Assembly: GCA_945910005.1 (NCBI GenBank)
Contig: OX246743.1
Span: forward strand, 16,392,695-16,456,694
DNA from: Isoperla grammatica
Taxonomy: Eukaryota > Arthropoda > Insecta > Plecoptera > Perlodidae
Direction of reading: 5' to 3'
Length of the DNA stretch: 64,000 nucleotides
Part shown: positions 1-13,119 of the stretch, one piece after another
Numbering within the stretch: position 1 is the stretch's first letter
How the letters are laid out: each line of letters begins with the position of its first letter
The notes under the pieces: generated by a model
Told to the model about the DNA's origin: nothing
The model's database searches: none
The model's input: only the letters and a program-made list of their open reading frames with translations
Program-made: the position numbers and the translations under genes

Positions 1-525
1 GCAATGAATTTAGAAAATATAAACATTATTTCGGGTAATTTCGATAGTCTTTATCAAAACTAGTATATACTAAATGATACCATCAATATTACGTCTTACC
101 TTCACGTTACATAAATCTATTAAATCACCCCATTTAAAAGGTAATATATGTCACGTGCCGATTATTTTCAAGAGCAATTGACATTAAATCACCGGTTACG
201 TTTTCTTTTTCTTTTGTTGTCTGACTCGCTATATTGCCCACCCATGCATGAAATGACGGCACAAGGTTGTAACACACAACACACTATACTCATCCGTGTG
301 CAACACCGCAATCAAAACGATCTGGCAACATTGTCCGAGTGTATTTTGTGCTGATGTTGTTACGTTATGGATGGTGGATCACCTTTGCCACCATTACTGT
401 CAGTACACGCCACACGGCCATGTTTGGTTTAACTATGTTCGCCGCGAGAAATTGTCAAGAGATAGCGCTGCTGGACTGTGTGATTATCTGCGCCATTAGC
501 ATATAGTAATAACAATACAAATGTT
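1..525. other. AT-rich sequence, no gene seen
   Basis: Only short open frames (up to 68 codons) occur here. None has a recognisable motif, and I see no RNA gene or repeat structure. Confidence 0.6.
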
Positions 526-607
526 CAACAGTTGATAGCTACAAACAGTTGATTGTACAAACAGTTGGTTGTTGATTGTACAGTTGATAGTACAACAGTT
601 GATAGCT
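526..607. repeat. Short imperfect ACAGTTGAT repeat
   Basis: The word ACAGTTGAT or ACAGTTGGT recurs about six times at irregular spacing and ends next to a poly-A run. It looks like a degenerate minisatellite. Confidence 0.6.
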
Positions 608-647
608 AAAAAAAAAAAAAAAGTTAGGCCTATAAGCCAAGTTTGCC

Positions 648-770
648 AGTAGAACCGATATTAGCCGCGTTAATCGAAGGTTTTCTCCGATTAGAAGACA
701 CCGTGATTTTGTATTATCGTAACCAATCCGGTCCGAGATTATTAAATCGGTGATTTACAGAGTTTTGTTG
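648..770. repeat. Dispersed repeat family D1, copy A (degenerate)
   Basis: Shares the words TTCTCCGATTAGAAGACACC and a downstream AACCAAT...ATTTACA pattern with sequences near 6.36 and 8.21 kb. No coding content is seen. It is probably a decayed dispersed element, and its boundaries are approximate. Confidence 0.4.
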
Positions 771-1650
771 AATTTGGACCTAAACATCACCTTTTCAGTT
801 AATTTTGTTATAGTCTCGGTTAGAACTTGCAGTTTGTGACTAATACACTGCACTGTTGTTGATTGGTTCTTGTGATTGTTATGAAAGGACATTTTTTAAA
901 AATAAATAAATACATTTATATATTTTCTTGTATCTAGCCTGAATTCAAGAACTGATACTTAGTGGGGGATATTATACTTGAACCATTGTTATATTGTGTT
1001 TCGTTGATATGACGGTTCCAGTCATCGTCTATTTCTAAGCCAGTATCAGGTGGATTTATCAACAACAATGGAACGTTTCTGTTATAGAACTTATGTTTAG
1101 AAATAGCGGAAAATCCGCAAATTTCGAATGTGTAACTTAATTGTAGGTCCCGTTGTATAGATAGAGCATTACAAATTATGTCTGCTGATTCAGCATTGAG
1201 CAATTAAAACCGACTAATTGCACTCACTACCACGCAAGCAAATCGTGCACGGTTTATGCGACGGTTGCATGTGTGGAGATTTGCGATGTTGACGTTGTGC
1301 ATGGAGTCGAGTGAAAAATTTCCCCTGTTCACACAAAGTAACATATTTCGCGAACACGTTTGTTGGTTTTTGTCACTATAATATAAGGTAAATACAAATT
1401 ATTGGCACTCGTCAATGTAACAGTTATTTGAATTATAGGAAGCACCTTAACAATTTTATATTTATAACGATCATTCATTCACTCAATACACGGAAACTGA
1501 AAAATGAGATGTTTTTACGGTCAAAATATTAGCTATGAAAGCTTTAACGGCAAATGTAATCATTTGATCGTTTTAACAAAGCTTCTATGGAATATTTCTG
1601 ATGACTGCTGATTTTCATTTACTGATGTTTTAATTTTATCAACCCTAAAT
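771..1650. other. AT-rich sequence, no gene seen
   Basis: An 89-codon minus-strand frame (934-1203) has no family motif and no upstream or downstream coding continuation, so I do not call it a gene. Confidence 0.5.
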
Positions 1651-2027
1651 AAATGTTTTATAAAATGATTTTATGCAATGTTGAATGAGTAATAATGGAT
1701 GAATGAAGTGTTATTTCACTGACGAATTAACCTTGTTAAATGTTTTATAAAATGATTTAATGCAATGTTGAATGAGTAATAATGGATGAATGAAGTGTTA
1801 TTTCACTGACGAATTAACCTTGTTAAATGTTTTATAAAATGATTTAATGCAATGTTGAATGAGTAATAATGGATGAATGAAGTGTTATTTCACTGACGAA
1901 TTAACCTTGTAAAATGTTTTATAAAATGATTTTATGCAATGTTGAATGAGTAATAATGGATGAATGAAGTGTTATTTCACTGACGAATTAACCTTGTAAA
2001 ATGTTTTATAAAATGATTTTAACTTCA
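1651..2027. repeat. 87-bp tandem repeat, about 4.3 copies
   Basis: The word AAATGTTTTATAAAATGATT starts at 1651, 1738, 1825, 1912 and 1999, an exact 87-bp period. Copies are nearly identical. The main differences are TTTA versus TTAA after the core word and one T/A change before it. The last copy is partial and passes into diverged sequence. Confidence 0.95.
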
Positions 2028-4189
2028 GTGACGAATATGCAATGTTGAATGACTAGTACATGAATGAAGTGTTATTCTAGTGACGAACTTCTAAGCCTTT
2101 TCGACTTTGGCATCCCTGGGGTCATGGTTGTATAGCTTACGGCACCGGTGTGCCTGAGGCAGTGTTCTCAACCGCAGGCCTCATAAAACCATGTAATTAT
2201 ATTATATGGTTGGTACTCATTAATTGCTATATGTATGTAGTAAAGTTTACAGCACGTACAGCTGGTTGGTGCAAGTCTAGTGTGAACACTATGCTCGCTG
2301 CGAAGGTGATTATGTTGTTAGGGTATGTTGGGTTACACCTTCGAGACCGTGAATTGACCAGTTAGTGGTTAGCACGGTGACGCCCGCCTACTCATACAAA
2401 ATAGTTTGTTAGTACGCCTCAATATTTTTGTAAAGTAATGAGAATAAGATGTAGGTATTAGCTATGTTTGTATCAGCCTAGTTTTGTATGAATGATGTAG
2501 GAAACATCGGAAAGCGTTAAAATATACTTCAGTTTACAGAATATATTCTTTATGTATTCAAAAACTCGTTTTTCTCGTCAAGTAGTGACAATATTACCGC
2601 AATTATTTTAAATATACACTATGTGTTGTAGGCTTGTATGAGCCTAAATTTAAAATTTTTATTTAAAAAGTAATGAAAATATAATTCTATTTACAGCATA
2701 TTATGTTCTATATATTAATCTACTGACAAAAATATCATGAAATGAACAGAATACATTCTAGAAATGTCATCACTTTTCTGACTTTCTCTAAATCATCTAT
2801 GGTGATACTGTAATATTAAAATACTTAGCAGCGAGTCTATACACTGCTTACGAAGCCAATGGGTTTAGCGCTTTCTCACTTGTTCGATATTTTATGGAGT
2901 ATTAAATATTATGAATGAGTTATGATTAAAAATCGGTAATTTCGCGTTGTGTTACACTGATATAAGTAGTCCCCCGCTTAGCCCCATGATCTAATCTAAT
3001 AACATTTCTCGTTAGTAACGAGACATATTGGTTAGCTCGTGCAACGCAAGGCAGTTACTGCCTGTGGGTTGCAAATGACCAACACTTGCATTCAACGACA
3101 ATCTAGACACAAAGTGTTGATAACACACAAGTGTTATCTAAAGAAGTTCAGATAATATGGTAGTAGAGGTTTCTATATCTGTTTCCTTCCTAGCCATACA
3201 CCACCCTTTCTCGCCATTAATTCGCAAGTGAAGTTAAAGTCAATGGCGTTGTGGTTATTATATTCTGAAGCTCATCATACGTACTCTACTATATAATATT
3301 CCCATTGTCTCTTACTAGCTTAACAAAGATTGAGTCATTTTAAAGAGGTAATATTGTGGTTGTACACCGACCAAATTACAAACAAATATTGTATTGTGTA
3401 ATAATGAAAATATCAAGTAATTATGCTTTTCTTCATTATAAATTTAAGCTACAAATATTAACAACAAACTCCCAAACTGAGTGTTGTTGGTAAACACAAA
3501 AATTTCATTACGAGGATGGTAATGTCATTTCACTTTGGATAGTCGACAATTTAAAATTTATTTTGTGTATTGTATGTAAGCTAATAATATATTCTCAGTG
3601 ATGTTTATTGTTTAATTCCCGTTGACATTTAGTCCTGAAGATATTGTTTTTATCAACTATACAATTCTTTCTCTCATGCACCCGTTTGAGGTGCCCTTAT
3701 TTGTACATACATAATTGATCATTGCTGGCGTTTTAAGCGTCTTTTAGACATCACCCAAAAAGAAGTTGATGGACAGGCAAAGAGTTGTGCTCACGATTGA
3801 ATTACTTTAACTAAAGAGTTGTATATGTATTTTTCATAGGCCACAACTTTCTAAATAAATTGTTCTCGTGGTTGCATTGAAGAATAGATCGTTTGGTTGT
3901 TCCTCATGTGCATGAGAACGTGATTCTTGCTAATTGCAACAAGTTGTATTGAAATAACAAACACTCAAGGCAGATATATTCTAAGAAGATTGTATTTTAA
4001 CAAAGCATTGTGTTGATGACATCAATAATATGACTGACTATAATAAATCTAAAGAACTTCTAGGTGTTTTAAAAACTTAAGAATTTCAATTGTATTGTTG
4101 AAAGTATGCGTATATTATTGTGCCTGATTGGCATTATTTATGTCTTGCAACATTTTCCAACCTTGCTTTGTCTTTAGTGTGTGTGCCGA
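2028..4189. other. AT-rich sequence, no gene seen
   Basis: About 2.1 kb without a frame longer than 71 codons. I see no recognisable domain, RNA gene or clear repeat. Confidence 0.5.
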
Positions 4190-4610
4190 GAGGCAGGTGT
4201 GATATCTAGTTGTGAACAAGCTTTATATATGCTCAGAAGTGGGCGTGATACAGCTTTACACTTTCAAGCTGTAGATGCCTCGAGGCAATTGAAACAACCT
4301 TAGGGTAATCAGCGATCGGTTTTAGAGATTGGGACTCGCCGATTGGCTACGACTCACTCATCTATGAAGAAAGCATCTGTAAGGTTGTTTCAGAACAAGT
4401 ATGTAACTGTGAACAAGCTTTAGTCGTTCCACAGAAGTCTTGTGGATACTGACGTCAGTATTTAAAAGTCACTCGCTGATTGGCTGTGACTCACTCATCT
4501 ATGACGTCAGCATTACAAGGTCGCTGTGGAGCCACTTTTAGCTGCCCTGAGGCGGGTGCGTTATACCTTAACACTGACAAGCTATGAAGTCTGGTGCGAT
4601 AGCTAATCGT
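4190..4610. repeat. Diverged duplicated segment with CCAAT/CRE-like words
   Basis: Two related segments around 4333-4375 and 4467-4510 share a GATTGGCT word followed by GACTCACTCATCTATGA. The second ends in TGACGTCA. A 13-bp inverted repeat (TGAAACAACCTTA at 4290-4302 and its complement at 4380-4392) brackets the first segment. Element type unknown. Confidence 0.45.
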
Positions 4611-4949
4611 AAACAAACCATAGATGGTAAATCAGCACCAATGATCTTATATCTTATTCTTTAGTCGAGTGAAAATGTTGATCTCGTAGGAAACGTGGAC
4701 CAGTGCCTTCTTGAACATTCGTGACGGCGGAACGGGAAATGTGGACCAGTGCCTTCTTGATCGCCAGCCGGCTACCCGGCTGCCCGGCTGCAAGGAGGAA
4801 ATGAAGATGACCCGGAAATAATAGCAGGCTGGCCGGCTACACAACTAGTCGAGCTGTTAATACGGCAAACGTGCAGGATGTGACAAATAGACTCTTGTAT
4901 TATGGCTGATTGTGTTTGAACAGAAGCTAGCTGGTGTGTTCGTGTGTGC
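4611..4949. other. No gene; short direct repeat
   Basis: A 20-bp word beginning GTGGACCAGTGCC occurs at 4695 and again at 4741, 46 bp apart. A short GGCTGCCCGGCTGC-type repeat follows. Nothing else is recognised. Confidence 0.6.
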
Positions 4950-6355
<1,406 letters not shown>

Positions 6356-6490
6356 CGTTAATCGGAGATTTGCTCCGACCGGAAATGACATTACTCCTGG
6401 TAGAAGACACCGGGTATTTTGGATGTAATGTTTATTCAAACTGTAGTAAACCAAGCCGAAACCTTATAGTAAAGCATCATTTACAAGCGG
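6356..6490. repeat. Dispersed repeat family D1, copy B
   Basis: This is the best preserved copy of the family: GGTAGAAGACACC, then GGATGTAATGTT, then AGTAAACCAA and ATTTACAA. The same ordered words recur near 0.65 and 8.21 kb. No coding potential. Confidence 0.45.
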
Positions 6491-6563
6491 TTATAAGGCT
6501 TAAGGTGCAACTTCGTATGGCTTATGGAGCAATGCATAAGAAATGTAAAAAAATTGAAACTTT

Positions 6564-6760
6564 TTAAGGCTGGTCCACACAGATTTTGAAGACATAACGC
6601 ATAAGGTTTTAAGACGTTGTTTTAAAAACAACAATGAAATCAACGTCTTAAAACTAAAACTTTGTGTGAACGCCAGTACGTGTTTCGTATGATCCAACTT
6701 TACGACTACGCGTTAAACCTTAAATCGTATGTCTTAAAAATCTGTGTGGACCAGCCTTAA
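6564..6760. mobile_element. 189-bp MITE flanked by TTAA
   Basis: The element at 6568-6756 begins GGCTGGTCCACACAGATTTT, and its last bases are the reverse complement of this almost base for base over about 22 bp. TTAA stands directly outside both ends (6564-6567 and 6757-6760). Internally a second hairpin pairs TTAAGACGTTG with CAACGTCTTAA. There is no coding capacity, so it would have moved with a transposase made elsewhere. The flanks fit either a piggyBac-type TTAA target or a PIF/Harbinger-type TTA/TAA target. The GGC start argues against typical piggyBac, so I leave the superfamily open. Confidence 0.85.
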
Positions 6761-8211
6761 CACCTTACACGTTACGGCTTACGACGCGTTGTGATGAGTT
6801 ACATTGAAACTTACACTTTGCAATACGCCTTGAGACTTCTTACGCCTTAAACCTTACTACTGATTGTGAATGGCGCTTAAGCTACTTATCAGTTGAAATT
6901 AAAACTCGCATTTACAAATAAACATCACGAAAACAAATGTATTGTCTTTGTATTTATTTTCTTTACAAAATCTTTATACTGTTTTTGCTCGTTTTGGAGC
7001 TTCACAAGACTAGATCAGCTAAGTTTAATTTAATGTTAAATCCTTTGAAATGAGCTTAACATCGAATGAATTTAGTTTTACAGCAGAGACGAAAGAGACG
7101 ATCGTCCTAGATTCTACGAACACTCGAGTAAATGTAGCCTACAAAGGCGACATAATGTGCCAGTATAATATGTAGCTCGTTCGCCTTTGACATTGTTAAT
7201 GCAGTCTGGAATTCCCTCCATGTCTCGTTGCAAGTGTTTGCAGTGTATATTGCAAGGTTCGCGCAGCGACTAAGCTCATCAGCTGTATTTAATTGTGCCA
7301 CGTTTTAATTAATAATTAACAGGGAAGTGCATAAGTAGGATATCTGTACTCGTTCGCGTTGTATAATGGTTCAGTGAGCTTTCTACGGCGGTAGAAGAAC
7401 GCGAAGCTACTCTCTACTGTATTGTGTAGTCGACTAGAATGGCATAATCGTGCCCAGGTTAGTGTTCAGAGCAAGTACGTGTTTTAAATACCAAATATGG
7501 TCTCCTTTACGTTCTAAATTTTTTAAAAGTACAAACATTTTAAACAAATTTGGCGTACTTTTTTGTGAATGCGCACGTGATCGGGCCGGTGGGGGGGGGG
7601 GGGGGGGGGGGTACAATCTAATTGAAACAGATCCATTAGGGATAATTTACGATTGTCGGTTGGTTACCTGAACATTCCTAACAGCCGCCGGCGTGAGTCC
7701 TGACAAATAAGGCGTGCGTACTCTATACTGTAAGCGGAAGACTGTCTTCTATGAATGTGTAAAAGAACGCCAAAAGTCGGTTGATTTCCGTTGAATCAGT
7801 GTGCATGAAATGAGCAGTTGTTTACGAATTGGGACTAGTTGCGTTTCCATGTTGCAAACAAATACGGCCGCGCTTGACTGGGTTGCTTAGTTGGATGCAT
7901 CTCAGCCGAGGGACTGACTTGGGCTGCCTCGTCGACGCCGCAGTCAAGTTCATTGTTTTCTGAGGTGATTGAGACGATTGTTCTAATCCGCCGCAATAGG
8001 AAACTCCCGGTCGTAGACTACAGTATCAAAACGCTTTTTACACTGATTCGAATTAGCGAAGCCGTTAACTACACACGAAGTTGCCTACTGTCATTATTTA
8101 TGAACGGTAGAAGAAAGAAGGGATACTTGAACGTTGTGTATGATGTTAGTTGAAGTAAACACATGAGTTATGTGTTATTTATAGCTGTTATTTCCAGAAA
8201 ATGTTCTATTT
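6761..8211. other. No gene recognised
   Basis: Contains a poly-G run and several short frames (up to 73 codons) without motifs. Sequence just outside the 6.57-kb MITE (CACCTTACACG on the right, GGCTTAAGGTGCAAC on the left) hints that the MITE sits inside an older inverted-repeat element, but this is weak. Confidence 0.4.
7591..7611. repeat. Poly-G tract (21 G)
   Basis: Twenty-one consecutive G residues on the plus strand. It could form a G-quadruplex. The exact length may be unreliable because homopolymers are error-prone. Confidence 0.9.
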
Positions 8212-8400
8212 CTGGATCGATTAAACCCGATTGAGTTCCACAAACTTCGATTAGTTGTTTATCGAAGATTGATTTTCGCCAAACAAACATGTCAACTGGT
8301 AGAAGAAGACACCATGCATTGAGATGGACGTAATGTTGTTTGGGAATCTAGGTTACCAATTCAAGTTTATTGGTTAAATCGGAAATAAACAAAGTTTCGT
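8212..8400. repeat. Dispersed repeat family D1, copy C (diverged)
   Basis: Shares GGTAGAAGAAGACACCA, a GACGTAATGTTGTTTG word and a following TTATTGGTTAAATCGGAAAT stretch with the copies at 0.65 and 6.36 kb. It is diverged and its ends are unclear. Confidence 0.35.
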
Positions 8401-8509
8401 GAATTCAGAAAGGAATTGGGCACAACATTTAAAATTATGGGTATGTCAAGACTCGGCCATTGAAATTGAAAAAGTGTAAAACAACAAACAATAGATCGGT
8501 GCATACGTC

Positions 8510-8597
8510 ATAATGTTCTCGAAGTTTCTTGAGGTATCGAGTACTCATGCAGTACCACAAGAATCTTGGATGCCTCAAGAAACTTCGAGAATATTAT
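8510..8597 (+). repeat. 88-nt near-perfect hairpin
   Basis: The arms 8510-8538 and 8569-8597 are reverse complements over 29 positions. The two exceptions would be G:U pairs in plus-strand RNA. The 30-nt loop contains GAGTACTC and a second GTAC pair, so it can fold further. The length and shape resemble a pre-miRNA or a very small foldback element. No flanking homology or target-site duplication is clear. A recent foldback transposon relic is at least as likely as a miRNA gene. Confidence 0.7.
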
Positions 8598-8797
8598 ACA
8601 ATGTCGCCATTAAACTTGCTATTGGCACGCTTGACTCAGGCCCGTTTCTATGATCGTATTGTGGGCCCTCTGGTGAAGTCGTTAGCACCTCAAACGTAAC
8701 ACTGTTCGATTTCAACTTCTATGAGTGACGCATGAGAACGAGATATGTTAAAACGGTATGAAGTCCAATTATTGTTATGCTCGGCATGCTGTCGACT

Positions 8798-9275
8798 GTT
8801 CAGTTCAGTTCAGTTTATTAGGATCCTGTAGGTTTACATGTTAATAACATAGTATTTGTCAGGTTTGCACATTACATCTAACATCTATACAATAACAATA
8901 ACAGCATTGTACAAGTTATTTAAAATACTTAATCTAGCAGAACAATAAACAGATATTATAATACAATCATAAACATTGAAAGAAAAGAAAACTAGAAAAA
9001 CCACCCTTAATGGTATGTAAAAGTCTGGATTTTTCCCTCTGTTCATGTACTCTTCCACACTGTAAAAACAATTATCAACTGAATCTTCTTTCAATGCCAT
9101 TAGTTGTTTACTTGTATCCGCTAGGCTATTAGTTTGATATGGGTTGGTAGATTATTGTATAAGACCTTTCCTATATTTAATGATGATGACTGTCCTTTTT
9201 TGTATTGCTTCTTTCTTTATGAAGGTGTTCTCTCTGTCGTGTAGCGTGCTGGTGAATTTCTTCTGTTATACTGTC
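8798..9275 (-). pseudogene. 3' end of a non-LTR retrotransposon (decayed)
   Basis: The minus strand reads KGQSSSSLNIGKVLYNNLP and then, after a stop and frame change, a 71-codon frame beginning MALKEDSVDN with NCFYSVEEYMN. A basic stretch, then W/LYNNLP, then FYSVEEY is the usual C-terminal tail of CR1/L2/Jockey-type reverse-transcriptase proteins, downstream of the RT domain. An AATAAA on the minus strand (8814-8819) is followed by three to four CTGAA units, a short tandem tail of the kind many such LINEs carry at their 3' end. Only about 480 bp remain. The RT and endonuclease domains are absent and the reading frame is broken, so it is a dead 5'-truncated insertion. The superfamily assignment is an inference from this tail only. 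Confidence 0.65.
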
Positions 9276-9389
9276 CTCCCCTGTATTATTATTTTTAATG
9301 ATTATTTTTAATGTTTACAATATAAATAAACTAGGCAAGGACAGTACGTGTAGTATGCGTGTGCAGTACGCGTGTACCTACCTGTAAGT

Positions 9390-9663
9390 ACCACATATTA
9401 CGTAGCAGTAAATATATGTAACTGTAAAGTACACATAACAGCTAAACGGGTATTTTTGGAAGGTAGTTAGTTAATTAAGACTTCGAATCATTACTTTAAT
9501 TGTTTATTGTTATAAGTAGCAAGTATACCACAAGTAAAGTACCACATATTACGTAGCAGTAAATATGTCTGTAAAGTACACATCTGAACATAGCTTAACA
9601 GATATTGTTGGTAGGTAGTTAATTAAAACTTTGAATCATTATTTAAATTGTTTATTTTTAATG
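9390..9663. repeat. 151-bp direct repeat, two copies
   Basis: The word ACCACATATTACGTAGCAGT starts at 9390 and at 9541. The similarity runs through GTAAAGTACACAT, a GGTAGTTAATTAA word and TTTAATTGTTTATT. The repeat lies immediately downstream (on the minus strand) of the hAT remnant at 9.7 kb and may be part of that element's 3' region. Confidence 0.8.
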
Positions 9664-9682
9664 TTGAACATATTACATTTTT

Positions 9683-9865
9683 TTACCACACAAGTGTTCT
9701 CACTTTTACCGAGGCAAAATCTTTGATAACGTCATTGAAATCTATTGCTCGGGCTGTTTCGTGTTCAATAGATAGTAATGCCAAACTATTTAATCGCTCT
9801 TGAAGCCTTGTTCCTCGCATGTTGCTAAATGCCCGTTCACCACCTTGGGACACTACAGCAGCGCG
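9683..9865 (-). pseudogene. hAT transposase C-terminal dimerisation region (fragment)
   Basis: The minus strand encodes an open stretch of about 60 codons ending at a stop at 9683-9685. It contains GGERAFSNMRGTRLQERLN followed by SLALLSIEHE. This is the conserved end of hAT-family transposases and of domesticated relatives such as ZMYM and THAP-type proteins: (N)ER-x-FS-x-(M/L)-R-x-x-K/R-T-x-L-R/Q-x-x-M/E-x-x-R-L. It forms the hydrophobic dimerisation helix bundle near the catalytic Glu. There is no upstream coding sequence. Beyond 9865 the DNA becomes GC-rich and the frame meets a stop about 20 bp further on, so this is a truncated relic. A GGGGCCCGGTAC-rich stretch at 10.13 kb may be other debris of the same kind of element. 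Confidence 0.75.
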
Positions 9866-10980
9866 CCGGCGCGGTCAACACATGCGCGGTAACGGACTAT
9901 TATCGTAGTCTCCGCGCTGACCGTGCACCGCACTTGCGGGCGGCACCCTCATGAGTGAAGAACGCGAGTGGGCAAGGCAAGATGTTGGGGTTGGTTTACC
10001 TATTATATATAACTCTTGTTCCTACCTATTTCGATTTTCGAAGGAACAAAACAAATGATTCCCTAAATTGATTACCTTGTCGTTATTATGTCTCGTTTCG
10101 TTAGTCTCATTACTAGCTACACGGGGCCACCTGAAGTCCGGGGCCCGGTACAGCTGTACCCTTTGTCCCCCCCTGCCGCCGTGCCTGGACAAGATGTATC
10201 ATACAAGATACCCAAAACATATAAGATATGCTGACAGTTACATAAGTTGTAATCACGACTCCGTACGCGAAATCCCAAAACAAGTTTCAGTCTTATAGGA
10301 TAGTTTTGCGTTGACAGTGAATGTGTTGGGTATAATACGCCAAGTTCTATAACCGTGATTACGACAAGTTCAGCATAGAAGTGATGAGGCTGCGTCGATC
10401 GCGCTCCGCATGCTAATTGCGAGAGACATACATAATAGGCCAATAAATGCAAATAGCATCCGCCATCCAGGCCCATTGTCACCGTCCTAAAGGGACATGA
10501 GTCCGCATATCTTAGCGGGCGGGACATGGGTGGTCAATGTAGGAAGTACCATTCATTTTCTTAGCGACTGGTCTATGGGGAAACTTTAGATGACCGTACC
10601 TTTATTAGATGTTTTTGTCCAAATTTCTATTTCTGGATTTTGTTTACGTTTTGATAACGTTTCCGATGTTTTATTTCTTTCATTTACCAACTGGGTGAAA
10701 TAGCATATTATACACATTTCAATGTGTCTATCTGAAATGTTCTTTCAAGTACGGTATTAATACTAATTCTTTTAAATAATCGAACTTTTATTAGTTAAAT
10801 TTATACATAAGGCATATCTGTGAATTATTGTTGACATATTGCCTTTAACTAATGCCAAAATAAAACTAATTGTTATGATTGCGCTTGGTCTGTGGTCTTA
10901 CTCTCAACTTATGCAATTCTTATGTAAACGGTGACTTTGGAGCCGTCATAGCAACGAAGCACATTATAAACTGTATATTT
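9866..10980. other. No gene recognised; GC-rich patch
   Basis: 9866-9970 is unusually GC-rich (GCGCGCCGGCGCGG words) compared with its neighbours. A 136-codon minus-strand frame at 10117-10527 lacks any motif and crosses the GGGGCCCGGTAC region, so it is not called as a gene. Confidence 0.4.
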
Positions 10981-11041
10981 AAATGTCCCCACTGACAATC
11001 AGTTGTTGTAACTGAGAGGGCATACGTTAAGTGGGTAGACT
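10981..11041. repeat. Dispersed repeat family D2, copy 1
   Basis: The order CCCCACTGACAATCAGTT, TGAGAGGG and GTGGGTAGA matches sequence at 57.33 kb. A T-rich ATTTATTT-type stretch follows in both. CCCCACT can pair with AGTGGG, giving a weak stem. Element type unknown. Confidence 0.5.
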
Positions 11042-11133
11042 GTACACGTTTATTTTTTATTTATTTACATGTGCAAAGTTGAGCGTTTCCGTCCTATTCT
11101 GTGGTTTGATTCGCGAATGAGGTTTCACGAGAA

Positions 11134-11511
11134 ATCTCTCAACTCTCGCTGCTGTGTAGGACATTCTTCACTTCAGTTCAATCTCTCAACTCTCCTTGCT
11201 GTGTAGGACATTCTTCACTTCAGTTCAATCTCTCAACTCTCCCTGCTGTGTAGGACATTCTTCACTTCAGTTCAATCTCTCAACTCTCCCTGCTGTGTAG
11301 GACATTCTTCACTTCAGTTCAATCTCTCAACTCTCCCTGCTGTGTAGGACATTCTTCACTTCAGTTCAATCTCTCAACTCTCCCTGCTGTGTAGGACATT
11401 CTTCACTTCAGTTCAATCTCTCAACTCTCGCTGCTGTGTAGGACATTCTTCACTTCAGTTCAATCTCTCAACTCTCGCTGCTGTGTAGGACATTCTTCAC
11501 TTCAGTTCAAT
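11134..11511. repeat. 47-bp tandem repeat, 8 copies
   Basis: TCTCTCAACTCTC recurs every 47 bp from 11135. Copies differ mainly at one position (CTCGCTG, CTCCTTG, CTCCCTG). The G variant sits in the outermost first copy and the last two, and the C variant in the middle, which fits expansion from inside the array. Confidence 0.97.
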
Positions 11512-13035
11512 TACTCTGAAAGTCTCGTGGCGCACATTTTCTTTTATTGTCTTGTAACTATCGCATTAAACACGGTCCAGTGTAATGTCTGATGTATTAA
11601 ATTGAGGAATCAACCTTTATACCGCGTGGACGAGATGACATTAGAACATCAACGGTTGTTTTTTTTATAGCGGAGGGATGAAATTGAAACAGCTCATTAC
11701 TTTTTAAGAGTGCTCGACACATTTAGGCCTACTTGAGGAATGAGAATTACATTTTTTTTGTTCGTGGTTTTTTAATTTAGAATATAAGATCCAATGTACA
11801 CATTTTGAAATGATGTGGTACCAGATATTATTAAGATGTATAGGTACAATTAAAAAAAGGATGCACAATTTATTGTGTTTGAATAAAATTAGCAAATTCA
11901 ATATCTCATATTGTCTAATTTGATCAAAACGTATACATTTCAAATATTTTTGGGGGTTTTGTATAAATGCAATAGTAAGTTAGTTCCAATATAACTCCGG
12001 ATTTGTGGGTATTGTATGATGTGTATTTATTTATTTATTAACGTCTATCCTATTCAGTTATAAAAACTAATTTACAAAGGAGGATAATAGCATTATTCAT
12101 ACAATTATTTTGTATACACATTATTTTGCATAATTTTGTCTGAAGTGCAATCCAATATAATATCAACGAAACAAAAGTGTTAATATTTGCAACTGAAAGC
12201 ACAATTAATAATTATTAGTCTGAATAAATACTTTATAATATTGTAGGACAAATGCAGCAGAAAGGATATTCTCATCGTGTTTTGCTCCTGTGTTTTGTTT
12301 CCTGGCAGTTATCCAAAACTTGACCAAGAGGGACTATATTCGCTGTATAGGGTAACTGTTTTATGAATAGTCGGCCAGCTCGAAAACATGTTTTTAAGAT
12401 ATTGATCGAAAATGATTGCCAGTTATAAGGTCAATGTGAAAACCGTACTAAATTAATGATTTCATTATAGTTCCTCAAAAACGAAAACAAAAATTTACTT
12501 TGAAAGAAGAAGGGGACAAAGTTCAGAAATACAAAATTCATTAATGTATTACAATTATAAGTATCCCTGTTAATTTTTATTTCTATAATAATCAAATTAA
12601 GAGCTCCTAATTTATGTTCCCATTTCCATATTTCATTACAATGAAAGCTTGTTTACCGTCTTTAGGGATTAAATTATAATTTTAATGAACATAATACGTG
12701 CGTTTAATGTTTTGAGGCCTTCTTTAGATAATTACTGATACAATATAAACACAGTCGTATTTCCTTTTAATTAATGGTATTCATAAAAGTGATCACTGTG
12801 ATATGGTAATAATCTACTGCGACCAGTGTTCTTACGAGTGACGTATATGTAATTTGCATATTGTGAACTTAACGTGCTATCTCTTCTTAGATGAAATGTC
12901 TTTGAGGGTATTAGTAGGGAAAATGGTCTTTATATATGTTGACGACCACAATGCAGTTGTATTTTCTAAGTGTTTACACTATTTCATAGTCACTTTTTCA
13001 TCTCATAGAAAGCCACACTTATTCAAAAAGGTTAA
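11512..13035. other. AT-rich sequence, no gene seen
   Basis: Frames up to 79 codons are present without motifs. I recognise no RNA gene or repeat unit. Confidence 0.5.
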
Positions 13036-13119
13036 TAGTAGAGGAGCAAAAGGTAACATTTAAGTTCTCGTGCGCCTTTCGTGGAAGAGTATTGCGGTAA
13101 ACGGTATTCTGTTACGGCA

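Noticed and set aside
10117..10527. 136-codon minus-strand frame
   Set aside because: No family motif or repeat-independent support. It overlaps apparent transposon debris.
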